Positions 17,441-25,511 of a stretch of 64,000 nucleotides of DNA are shown here, in pieces (position 1 is the first letter of the stretch; every line of letters begins with the position of its first letter). Source of the stretch: Parabacteroides acidifaciens (lineage in GTDB: Bacteria > Bacteroidota > Bacteroidia > Bacteroidales > Tannerellaceae); assembly GCF_003363715.1 (NCBI RefSeq), contig NZ_QREV01000023.1:1-64000 (forward strand). Reading direction: 5' to 3'. The translations under genes and the position numbers were made by a program. Below the pieces are notes generated by a model. That model ran no database searches, was not told the origin of the DNA, and worked only from the letters and a program-made list of their open reading frames with translations.

Positions 17441-19441
17441 ATGCAGAATTCATTTACCAAACGCTTTTTAGAGCTGTTATGTGTTTGTCTGTTTCCGTTT
17501 GCCGTTTTGCATGCGCAAGTGGACACGACGACTTTTCACCAACTTTCGGGTGTTGAAATATTGGGAAAGGTGCGCCCTTCCACCACGCGCGAGAGCACAC
17601 CGCTCCAGGTGATGGACAAAGCCGGCATCGAGCGTCTCGGCGTGCAAGACCTGTCGGAAGCCGTGAAACGCTTTTCGGGTGTGACCGTGCAGGACTACGG
17701 GGGGATAGGCGGTTTGAAAACAGTCTCCGTCCGCAGCCTCGGCGCCAAACATACGGCTGTCAGCTACGACGGCGTGACGATTACAGATGCACAGAGCGGA
17801 CAGGTGGATATCAGCCGCTTTACACTGGACAACGTCGATATGATCTCCCTGTCGATCGGGCAGGCGGACGATATCTTCCAGACGGCGCGGATGTATGCGT
17901 CGGCGGGGGCGTTGAACATAAAGACGGCTCGACCGGTGTTTGCCGACCGGCCGTTCCATGTGAAAGCACAGGTCAAGGTCGGTTCGTTTGGTATGGTGAA
18001 TCCTTATTTGCGCTATGAGCAGAAGTTGGGTAAACACTTCGCGGCGACGGGTCAGGTCGATTGGTTGCGCGCAGACGGGAATTACCCTTATGTTATTCAG
18101 AACGAGCAGCAAGAAGAATCGGGGAAGCGGAAGAACAGCGATATCCGGACTTTACGCACTGAATTGAATCTGTTTGGCGATCTTGGCAAAGGTAGCGAAC
18201 TTGCAGTGAAAGGTTATTATTTCGATTCGGAACGGGGATTGCCCGGTTCAGTGATCCTCTATAACGATTATGCAAAGGAAAGGCTTTGGGACAAGAATTA
18301 TTTCGTACAGGGACATTATAAGAAACAATTCGATACCCGCTTTTCTTTAAAGGCGCAGGGTAAGTATAATTACTCCTGGAATAAGTACATCGACTTTAAT
18401 AACAACTATGAGACAGGAAAGCAGGAGGACCGGCATACGCAACGGGAGTATTATTTCTCTGCCGGAGGTTTATATACACCGGCCGAATACCTGTCGTTTT
18501 CTCTGACAACAGACTTTTCTGTTAATACATTAAAGAACAACCTGCCGGATTGTCCTTTCCCAACCCGCTACACCTCCTTGTCGGTACTGGCGGCTCAATA
18601 TAAAGACAGCCGGTTGACGGCAACCGCCAGTTTGCTGAATACGTTTATTTCCGAGAAGGTGGAAAAAGGAGATAAACCGTCCGACCGGAAACGACTGTCG
18701 CCGAGCATAAGTGCTTCGTGGCGGATTTTGCCGGAGCAGAATGTACGGGTGCGTGCTTCTTTCAAGGATATATTCAGGGTGCCGACTTTTAATGATATGT
18801 ATTATTTGAGGATAGGCAACACGAACCTGAAGCCGGAGCGGGCGACTCAATACAATCTTGGGGTGACATGGGGCGAACAGCCTTCTTCTTTCCTCTCTTA
18901 TTTGAATTTGTCGGTCGATGGTTATTATAACCGGGTACGGGATAAGATTGTCGCTCTTCCTACCCTTTATATCTGGAAAATGATGAATATGGGAGAAGTG
19001 GCGATCAGTGGAATCGACGCGAATGCGTCTGCCGAAATTACCTGTTCGGAATCATTCAGCTTCTTGCTGCAAGGCAATTATACCTGGCAGAAAGCGATTG
19101 ACATAACCAAAGAAACGGCAAAGAATTACCGGGATCAAATACCCTACACACCCAGACATTCCGGTACGGCATCCTTGTCTGTACAAAATAAATGGTTAAA
19201 CGTCTCTTATCTGCTGACGTGTGCCGGCGACCGCTATTCCTTGCCCCAGAATATAAAGGAGAATAGGATCGACCGGTATGTGGAACAGACTGTTTCTGTA
19301 AACCGGGAGTTTCAACTGCATAATTGTAGACTTCGTTTGCAAGGCGAAGTGCTGAATGTAGGAAATCTTAATTATGAGATTATAAAGTATTATCCGATGC
19401 CCGGGCGTTCATTCCGGGTGTCAGTCTCTTGTTCTTTCTAA
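17441..19441 (+). CDS. btuB: TonB-dependent cobalamin receptor BtuB
   Basis: A 666-residue receptor with a signal peptide to about residue 26 (VLHAQ). It has no CarboxypepD_reg domain, unlike the receptor at 3809. The plug is at about 35-160 (VQDYGGIGGLKTVSVRSLG and AVSYDGVTITDAQSGQVD). The barrel ends V-S-C-S-F. It is first in a riboswitch-controlled run with a BtuG-like surface protein (20 bases downstream) and a BtuF-like binding protein. This is the layout of Bacteroides B12 uptake loci, so B12 or another corrinoid as substrate is well supported. Confidence 0.93.
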   Translation: MQNSFTKRFLELLCVCLFPFAVLHAQVDTTTFHQLSGVEILGKVRPSTTRESTPLQVMDKAGIERLGVQDLSEAVKRFSGVTVQDYGGIGGLKTVSVRSLGAKHTAVSYDGVTITDAQSGQVDISRFTLDNVDMISLSIGQADDIFQTARMYASAGALNIKTARPVFADRPFHVKAQVKVGSFGMVNPYLRYEQKLGKHFAATGQVDWLRADGNYPYVIQNEQQEESGKRKNSDIRTLRTELNLFGDLGKGSELAVKGYYFDSERGLPGSVILYNDYAKERLWDKNYFVQGHYKKQFDTRFSLKAQGKYNYSWNKYIDFNNNYETGKQEDRHTQREYYFSAGGLYTPAEYLSFSLTTDFSVNTLKNNLPDCPFPTRYTSLSVLAAQYKDSRLTATASLLNTFISEKVEKGDKPSDRKRLSPSISASWRILPEQNVRVRASFKDIFRVPTFNDMYYLRIGNTNLKPERATQYNLGVTWGEQPSSFLSYLNLSVDGYYNRVRDKIVALPTLYIWKMMNMGEVAISGIDANASAEITCSESFSFLLQGNYTWQKAIDITKETAKNYRDQIPYTPRHSGTASLSVQNKWLNVSYLLTCAGDRYSLPQNIKENRIDRYVEQTVSVNREFQLHNCRLRLQGEVLNVGNLNYEIIKYYPMPGRSFRVSVSCSF

Positions 19442-19461
19442 ATAATTAATATATAAGTGGA

Positions 19462-20553
19462 ATGAAAAAGAAGTATTTATTATTTGCATTATGCTCTTTG
19501 ATGGCAGTGCCGTTTGTTTCTTGTGATAACGATGATGATCCGAAGCCGGATGTCCCGGCTGAAACTTCTACGACTGGCGTTTATCTTTTGAATGCCGGTA
19601 AGATGAATAGTAATAATGCTACTCTGGATTATTATAATCCGGAGACAAAAGAACTGACGACTAAAGTCTTTGCTGCAGCGAATGGGCGTGGCCTTGGCGA
19701 TACGGCTAACGATATGCTTATTTACGGTTCTAAGATGTATATCGCAGTGAACACCTCTGCAACAATTGAAGTTACAGATTTGTCCGGCAAGTCTTTAAAA
19801 ACAATCAGCCCGAAGGATGAGTCTAACCAGCCGCAGCAGCCCCGTATGCTTACTGCTGCCGGCGGAAAGGTCTATGTAACATTGTTCGACGGGCATCTGG
19901 CTTGTATCGATACTACTTCTATGGAGATCGTGAAGAAAGTGAAAGTCGGTCCTAACCCGGAAGGTGTTTGCGAATTGAATGGAAAGTTGTATGTCGCAAA
20001 TTCAGGAGGATATAATGAGGTGCAGGATTCTACTTTATCTGTAGTAGACGCAAATACATTTGAAGTAACAGGTTCTATTGTTGTTACAATCAATCCGAAG
20101 ACTGTACAGAAGGATGACGAAGGCAATTTATATGTTCTTTCTTTAGGTAACTATGGAAATATCGGTAATGAATTGCAGCGTCTGAATGTGGCAACCGGTG
20201 ACTCGAAGGTGATCGAAAAGAATAGTCAGCTTGTTTCTACCGTATGTGGTGATAAAATCTATATTTATAGTGCCAAACAGGAGAACTGGGTGGTGACAGA
20301 TTATGATTTTAAAGTGTATGACATTAAAAAGGGCAACCTGGAAGATAAAAGCTTTATCACAGACGGGACAAAATTGGACAATACATATTGTATGAGCTCT
20401 GATCCTGTGACCGGTAATGTTTATATTGGAACTTCTGATTATACCAGTACAGGAGATATGTTTATCTTTTCTTCTGAAGGAAAGTTGATCAATCAATTGG
20501 CTTTGTCTGGCTTGAACCCGATGGGAGCTTACTTTTTAACTGAACAGAAATAA
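19462..20553 (+). CDS. btuG: BtuG-like surface lipoprotein, B12-binding beta-propeller
   Basis: 363 residues with a lipoprotein signal and Cys at 21, followed by DNDDDPKPD, the acidic tail typical of surface-exposed Bacteroidetes lipoproteins. The body has repeated YncE-like blades (GVYLLNAG, KMYIAVN, KVYVTLFDG, KLYVANSGGYNE, NLYVLSLGNYG, VYIGTSDYTSTG). Bacteroides BtuG is a propeller that binds B12 very tightly and hands it to BtuB. The order next to btuB under a B12 riboswitch supports the same role here. Confidence 0.88.
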   Translation: MKKKYLLFALCSLMAVPFVSCDNDDDPKPDVPAETSTTGVYLLNAGKMNSNNATLDYYNPETKELTTKVFAAANGRGLGDTANDMLIYGSKMYIAVNTSATIEVTDLSGKSLKTISPKDESNQPQQPRMLTAAGGKVYVTLFDGHLACIDTTSMEIVKKVKVGPNPEGVCELNGKLYVANSGGYNEVQDSTLSVVDANTFEVTGSIVVTINPKTVQKDDEGNLYVLSLGNYGNIGNELQRLNVATGDSKVIEKNSQLVSTVCGDKIYIYSAKQENWVVTDYDFKVYDIKKGNLEDKSFITDGTKLDNTYCMSSDPVTGNVYIGTSDYTSTGDMFIFSSEGKLINQLALSGLNPMGAYFLTEQK

Positions 20554-20564
20554 GATATTTTCCA

Positions 20565-21686
20565 ATGAGGAATCTTGTTTGCTTCTTATTGACTTTTTGG
20601 GTTGTGGCTTGTTCGCAACCCAAAAAGCCTCACACGGAAGAATCCCTTTCCTCCGACACCATCCGCTACGCCCAGGGCTTTACCGTTCATCATTTCAACG
20701 ATTATACCTCGGTTGATGTGCGTGATCCTTGGGACAGTACACGCCTGTTGCAGCGTTACCTGCTGGTAGACCGGGAGAAACCTGTTCCCGGGAATCTTCC
20801 GAAAGGAACAGTCGTGCAAGTACCGGTGCAGAATATAGTGGTCTACACATCCGTGCATGCTGCGGTTATCGACCAGTTGGGAGAAACCGGGCGGATTATC
20901 GGTGTCTGTGAACCCCGCTATATGGATACGCCCTCTATCCAGGAAGGGTTGAAAGTGGGACGGATTGCCGACATGGGAGAGGCGACGGCACCGAATGTTG
21001 AGCTGATGATCGATAAAGGAGCGGAGCTTGTCCTTGTTTCCCCTTTCCAGAATAGCGGTTATGGTCCTGTCGAGAAGTTGGGTATTCCCATTATCGAAGG
21101 CGCCGATTATATGGAATCACTGCCGTTGGGACGTACCGAGTGGATTCGTTTCTACGGAATGTTGTTCGGTAAGGAGGCAAAGGCGGATTCTATCTTCCGG
21201 GTTACCGAGAAAAGTTATCTCGACCTGAAAGAGCTGGTGACGGCGGATATGCCTCGTCCAAGCGTTATCTCCGAAAAGAAATTCGGCTCTTCCTGGTTTA
21301 TGCCTTCCGGGGAAAGCTATGTTGCCAATTTGTATAAGGACGCCGGAGCCGATTATATATTTACCGATCTTCCCGGAGCCGGAAGCACGCCGTTAGCTTT
21401 CGAGACGGTGCTCGACCGGGCGATACATGCCGATCTATGGTTGATTAAATATAACCAGTCCAAAGATATGACCTATGGGGACTTGCGTTCCGAATATACG
21501 CCTTACGAGAACTTTGATGCGTTTAAGAACCGCCGGATTTATGCTTGCAATACAGGTGTAGTGCCTTATTACGAAGAGTTTCCCCTACATCCCGATTATT
21601 TGCTGAAAGACTTGATTTGGGTGTTTCATCCGGAACTGTTGCCGGACTATACGCCCCGGTATTATCATAAGATGCAGGAAGAATAA
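20565..21686 (+). CDS. btuF: BtuF-like corrinoid ABC-transporter binding lipoprotein
   Basis: A 373-residue lipoprotein (Cys at 16). It carries a periplasmic-binding domain of the BtuF/FepB helical-backbone type at about 85-350: VVYTSVHAAVIDQLG, GRIIGV, AEPN-like TAPNVELMIDKGAELVLVSP, and IPIIEGADYMESLPLGRTEW. It is expected to bind cobalamin in the periplasm for a BtuCD ABC transporter, which is not encoded in this window. It begins 11 bases after btuG in the same transcript and is convergent with the histidine kinase gene. Confidence 0.88.
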   Translation: MRNLVCFLLTFWVVACSQPKKPHTEESLSSDTIRYAQGFTVHHFNDYTSVDVRDPWDSTRLLQRYLLVDREKPVPGNLPKGTVVQVPVQNIVVYTSVHAAVIDQLGETGRIIGVCEPRYMDTPSIQEGLKVGRIADMGEATAPNVELMIDKGAELVLVSPFQNSGYGPVEKLGIPIIEGADYMESLPLGRTEWIRFYGMLFGKEAKADSIFRVTEKSYLDLKELVTADMPRPSVISEKKFGSSWFMPSGESYVANLYKDAGADYIFTDLPGAGSTPLAFETVLDRAIHADLWLIKYNQSKDMTYGDLRSEYTPYENFDAFKNRRIYACNTGVVPYYEEFPLHPDYLLKDLIWVFHPELLPDYTPRYYHKMQEE

Positions 21687-21696
21687 ACGCTTTTGT

Positions 21697-23655
21697 TTAT
21701 TCTTCCTGTATATTTGTTTCACAAGGTACCCATGCCCAGAATGTAGAGCCGGTACCGGGAGTCGAACTGAAACTGATTGAACCTCCCGCCGTTTCGACAA
21801 TTGCTTTGGAAATAGCCAATCCGAGCCCTGTCCCCTGCACAAATTCATTGATCTTCTCAAACCGGGCAAACACTTTGTCGTGCGATTCCTGCGGAATGCC
21901 GATGCCGGTGTCTTCAACATATATCCGGACACCATTCCCTTCAATGGAATATCCCATCTTGATATGTCCGGACTTCGTGTATTTTATCGCATTGGTGAGG
22001 AAGTTCATCCATACTTGGATGAGGCGGTTCCTGTCTAATGTAACCCAGCAACTTGCCTCGGCTTTATCCTGGCAGAGCTTAACACCCGGATTTGTTATTT
22101 TCGGCAGAACACAGGCATATAGTTCGTCTGAAACGGTTGCCAGGTTGAACCTTTCGATTTTACGTTCGAGTATTCCTGCTTCTATTTTGGAAAGGTCAAG
22201 GATATCATTGATCAATCTCAACAATAACTCGTTGTTGGACTTTATGATGTTTATGTACATGTTTTTTTCTTCCGGATCGTTGCATGATGTCATCAGCTCG
22301 GAAAAACCGACGATCGCATTCAGCGGAGTGCGTATCTCATGGCTCATGTTGGCAAGGAAAGCAGACTTAAGCCGGTCGGAAAGTTCCGCCTTTTCTTTCA
22401 GCTCTTTCAGCTCTTTGATCATTTCTTGCTGTTCCCTGTTCAACTTCTGAAGTTGCGGGATGTTTTGCCGGAAGCCGGTGAAATGTGTGATATAGCCATT
22501 CTCGTCTTTCTCGAAAGGAACTGCGGTAAAGTCGCAGTATTGCCATGACTTGTCGTATTTGGTCTGCATACGGCATGTGAAATAGACTGTCAGGTCTTTC
22601 CCTTCCAACATAGGCGCTATTGCGTCACTAAAAGAGGTACGGTCTTCCGGATGTATGACATCCAGATATTCCGACAGGGTTAATAGTCTGTTGGAAGTAT
22701 AATCGTTTATGGGATCATTGTAAGATTCGAATTTTTGGGTTTTTACGTCGAAGTCCCAATGGACGATATTACTGACTTTCATGGTCAGCTCACGCTTGGC
22801 AATCAGATCCTGTGTCTTTTTTGCCATTCGTACCTTCTCTGTTACATCTAACTGTGTGCCGACAACCTGCAGTTTCCCCCAATGCTCGGTGGACAATCGC
22901 ATCATGCTCTCGTAATAGCGGTATTGCTGTTCCTGTGCGTTGTAAAAACGTACCGTTATCTGCTGCCGTTCGATTTTCTTGTTGATTAGCAGCGTAAGGC
23001 TTTGCATTAACAGCTGATGATCCTGAGGATGTAGTATCAATAAAAGTTCTTCGATTGGTGTTGTGCCTTTTATTACCGTATCGCCGTATAATGGCTCGAA
23101 TACCTTTTTGTGCACATCATATACCCAGGAAGACATATTGGCCGTATTCATGGCCAGCTCTAAGTCTTTTTTAGTCTCTTCCGTATGGAATTCCGCGTCT
23201 TTTATAGCTGTGACATCGTTGGATAAGAGTATATGCCCGATAACCGCCCCGTTCTTACTTAGGATGGGAATTATCCGGACATCGTAAATCATCGTGTCCT
23301 GGTTGTTGGTGGCAAAGTAGGCATTGTTCTTTATCCGTTCGAAATCATATTCGAACTCGAGCCTGACAATTTCTTTGCCGCTTTGTATCTTAGCTCTTAG
23401 CTGGTCATCGACATAGGGACTCTTGAAAAGATTGACAAAGTTAACAACCGTGTTCCGGTCCTCGACTCCATACATATGTAACGCATGGTCGTTTATGCTG
23501 CGTAAAACACCGTTGGCATCATAAACCTCAATGCTTATAGGCAGTCTGTTGTATATGCTTTCCGTGAACAGGAGCTGCTCTTGTATGAGTTTGGATATCT
23601 CTTCCTCAAAGGATGCATTATCTTCATTAGAGGAGGTCTCCTTATCTTGTTCCAT
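21697..23655 (-). CDS. PAS-domain sensor histidine kinase
   Basis: A 652-residue kinase with no transmembrane segment or signal peptide, so probably cytoplasmic. Three PAS-type regions are seen at about 30-150, 165-280 and 290-400. A short coiled coil follows at 405-430. HisKA has the phospho-acceptor H439 in FLANMSHEIRTPLNA, and HATPase_c has an N-box (NFLTNAIKYT, 551-560), DTGIGIP (582-588) and GTGLGLAIS (608-616). There is no receiver domain and no adjacent response regulator, so its partner is unknown. It is convergent with the btuF-like gene, 10 bases apart. Confidence 0.93.
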   Translation of the reverse strand: MEQDKETSSNEDNASFEEEISKLIQEQLLFTESIYNRLPISIEVYDANGVLRSINDHALHMYGVEDRNTVVNFVNLFKSPYVDDQLRAKIQSGKEIVRLEFEYDFERIKNNAYFATNNQDTMIYDVRIIPILSKNGAVIGHILLSNDVTAIKDAEFHTEETKKDLELAMNTANMSSWVYDVHKKVFEPLYGDTVIKGTTPIEELLLILHPQDHQLLMQSLTLLINKKIERQQITVRFYNAQEQQYRYYESMMRLSTEHWGKLQVVGTQLDVTEKVRMAKKTQDLIAKRELTMKVSNIVHWDFDVKTQKFESYNDPINDYTSNRLLTLSEYLDVIHPEDRTSFSDAIAPMLEGKDLTVYFTCRMQTKYDKSWQYCDFTAVPFEKDENGYITHFTGFRQNIPQLQKLNREQQEMIKELKELKEKAELSDRLKSAFLANMSHEIRTPLNAIVGFSELMTSCNDPEEKNMYINIIKSNNELLLRLINDILDLSKIEAGILERKIERFNLATVSDELYACVLPKITNPGVKLCQDKAEASCWVTLDRNRLIQVWMNFLTNAIKYTKSGHIKMGYSIEGNGVRIYVEDTGIGIPQESHDKVFARFEKINEFVQGTGLGLAISKAIVETAGGSISFSSTPGTGSTFWAWVPCETNIQEE

Positions 23656-23865
23656 GATTCCCTATTTTTATTGACAATAAAATTACTTATGTAATAGCTA
23701 TCGGATGTATTTGCCCAAAGCGTTTAAATATTACATATATTTAAATCTTTCGACAAATGTATGCAAAAAAAAGAAACAATGATCGGCTTTGTGACTTTGA
23801 AACTAAAGGGATTGTCTATTAATTATTGATTTTTAATGAAAAAACAAGACAGGGTATTATAAAAT

Positions 23866-23896
23866 TCCCCCGGACTCTTACAAGCGAGCCGGGGGA
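23866..23896 (-). terminator. Terminator of the SQR-like gene
   Basis: The minus strand reads a GC-rich stem of CCCCCGG paired with CCGGGGG, a short loop, then GAATTTTATAAT. It lies 43 bases past the stop at 23939. Confidence 0.75.
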
Positions 23897-23938
23897 CTTT
23901 CAGTTTGGCATTTTATTATAGGGAGTTGTTTTTGGTTG

Positions 23939-25315
23939 TCAAGCCCATCCGTTCAACATTCCATAGAAATACATGGGTTTCAGGAAATAAACTTTCAACA
24001 GCCATGCTGCCCAAAGTTCTTTTGACGGATTCATCATGGAGAACGGGAATGAACTTTCCTGTTCTTTTTTATAGTTGAACTCGCAGAGCAGGACGTGTCC
24101 GTAGTCTGTTACGATCGGGCAAGCTGCGTAGCCGTCGTACTTTTCTACGGGTTCCTTGCCTTCCATCAGCGAGATCAGGTTCTTGGCTGCAATAGGCACT
24201 TGCTTGCGGACTGCGGCGGATGTCTTACTGGTCGGGATTCCGGCTACGTCTCCGAGGGAAACGATATTCGGATATGTCTTGTGTACCAGCGTCTCTTTGT
24301 CCACCATGACCCAACCGTCGGCAGCTAATTTGCCTTCTGTCCATCCCAAGCCGGCTTCTTTTACGAAATCCGGGGCTGACATTGGCGGTGTGAAATGCAG
24401 GAAATCGTAGTCTTCAACAAACGGTGTGTAGACCTTCTGGTCGCCAACCGTCTCTATCTTCTCGAAATGGACCTGTTTAGCGGATGTATCCACCCCTTTT
24501 ACACGTACGTTCAGGTTGATAGGGACATTGCGTTCCTTATAAATTTCCAGCAGGCGGGGGGTGAAGTAGGGAATATCATATAACTCTTTGGAAGCTGTAT
24601 AATAGTTCAAATCCACTTTATCGCGTGTTCCCTGCTTGCGGTTATAGTGTTCTGTCAACAGACAAATCTTTTTCGGAGCGCCTCCGCATTTATGTTTCGT
24701 ATAAGTGTCTGTAAAGATACCGCGTCCGCCGGTCTTGGAGAATTCCTGCAGACCTTTCCATGTTTTCTGTGCACCTTCGAAGTCGTAAATGCTATATGCG
24801 TTGCCTTGTCCTAACGTATCGTGCGTGATACCTTCCACCTTTTCCCAGTTTGTCTGGATTCCGGGGGTCAGGACCAGAAAGTCGTAGGCGATCTTTCCGT
24901 TATTTTGAGTTGTTACCTGGTTCCATACCGGATCGACGGCGGTAACAGAGTCTTTAATCCATTTGATATCGCTGGGCATACAGTCTTCCTGCTTTTTCCA
25001 GACATCGTTAGGTTGGTAAACGCCTGATGCGATCAGGGTGAAACCCGGCTGATAAAACTGACGGTCACTGGGATCGATCAATGTGATATCCGGCTTGTCC
25101 AGCCAGCTCTTTAAACGGGCAGCCATGCTGATACCGGCAGCACCGCCACCGATAATAACAATTTTACCTTTCGCATTGCTTGAGAATGCTTTTGCTTTTT
25201 GTGTACTTGCAGCAGTCAGTAATCCGGCCATTGCCATTAGTTTGAAAAAATGCCGGCGGTCGATACCTTTTTTCTCAAACGCCTTTAGTTGATCTTCCAG
25301 TTCGTGTTTCATCAT
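23939..25315 (-). CDS. sqr: Sulfide:quinone oxidoreductase-like flavoprotein
   Basis: 458 residues from the ATG at 25315. A TTG start at 25342 is rejected because it lies in the -7 box. The N-terminus has a twin-arginine-like motif (DRRHFFKLM) and an Ala-rich stretch. FAD Rossmann motif GGGAAGIS follows. Two redox cysteines of type-II SQR are in place: C210 (KCGGAPKKI) and C399 (YDGYAACPIVTDYG). Both blocks strongly resemble mitochondrial SQR. The protein should oxidise sulfide at the membrane and pass electrons to quinone. A related NADH dehydrogenase or flavocytochrome c subunit is less likely. It is probably monocistronic. Confidence 0.85.
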   Translation of the reverse strand: MMKHELEDQLKAFEKKGIDRRHFFKLMAMAGLLTAASTQKAKAFSSNAKGKIVIIGGGAAGISMAARLKSWLDKPDITLIDPSDRQFYQPGFTLIASGVYQPNDVWKKQEDCMPSDIKWIKDSVTAVDPVWNQVTTQNNGKIAYDFLVLTPGIQTNWEKVEGITHDTLGQGNAYSIYDFEGAQKTWKGLQEFSKTGGRGIFTDTYTKHKCGGAPKKICLLTEHYNRKQGTRDKVDLNYYTASKELYDIPYFTPRLLEIYKERNVPINLNVRVKGVDTSAKQVHFEKIETVGDQKVYTPFVEDYDFLHFTPPMSAPDFVKEAGLGWTEGKLAADGWVMVDKETLVHKTYPNIVSLGDVAGIPTSKTSAAVRKQVPIAAKNLISLMEGKEPVEKYDGYAACPIVTDYGHVLLCEFNYKKEQESSFPFSMMNPSKELWAAWLLKVYFLKPMYFYGMLNGWA

Positions 25316-25339
25316 GTCTAAAAAATTAGATTTTGGATG

Positions 25340-25371
25340 CAAAGGAAAGATAATTATATAAGCGCGTACAA
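25340..25371 (-). promoter_or_regulatory. Candidate promoter of the SQR-like gene
   Basis: On the minus strand: TTG (25369-25371), 21 bases, TTCCTTTG (25340-25347). It is one mismatch from TAnnTTTG and ends 25 bases before the ATG at 25315. Confidence 0.45.
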
Positions 25372-25511
25372 AAAAGGGCTACTACACTGCTTGCGCAAGC
25401 TTTTTGAGAGGGGTGAAATAGTACTACAACACTTTCTCATTACCTTTCTTGTCATGCTTAATTATTTAATATATAATTAAATACGGGAAAGGCTTTTCTG
25501 AGATTATATTT

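Noticed and set aside
25316-25342. TTG start for the SQR-like gene
   Set aside because: The TTG belongs to the -7 promoter box. ATG at 25315 is preferred.
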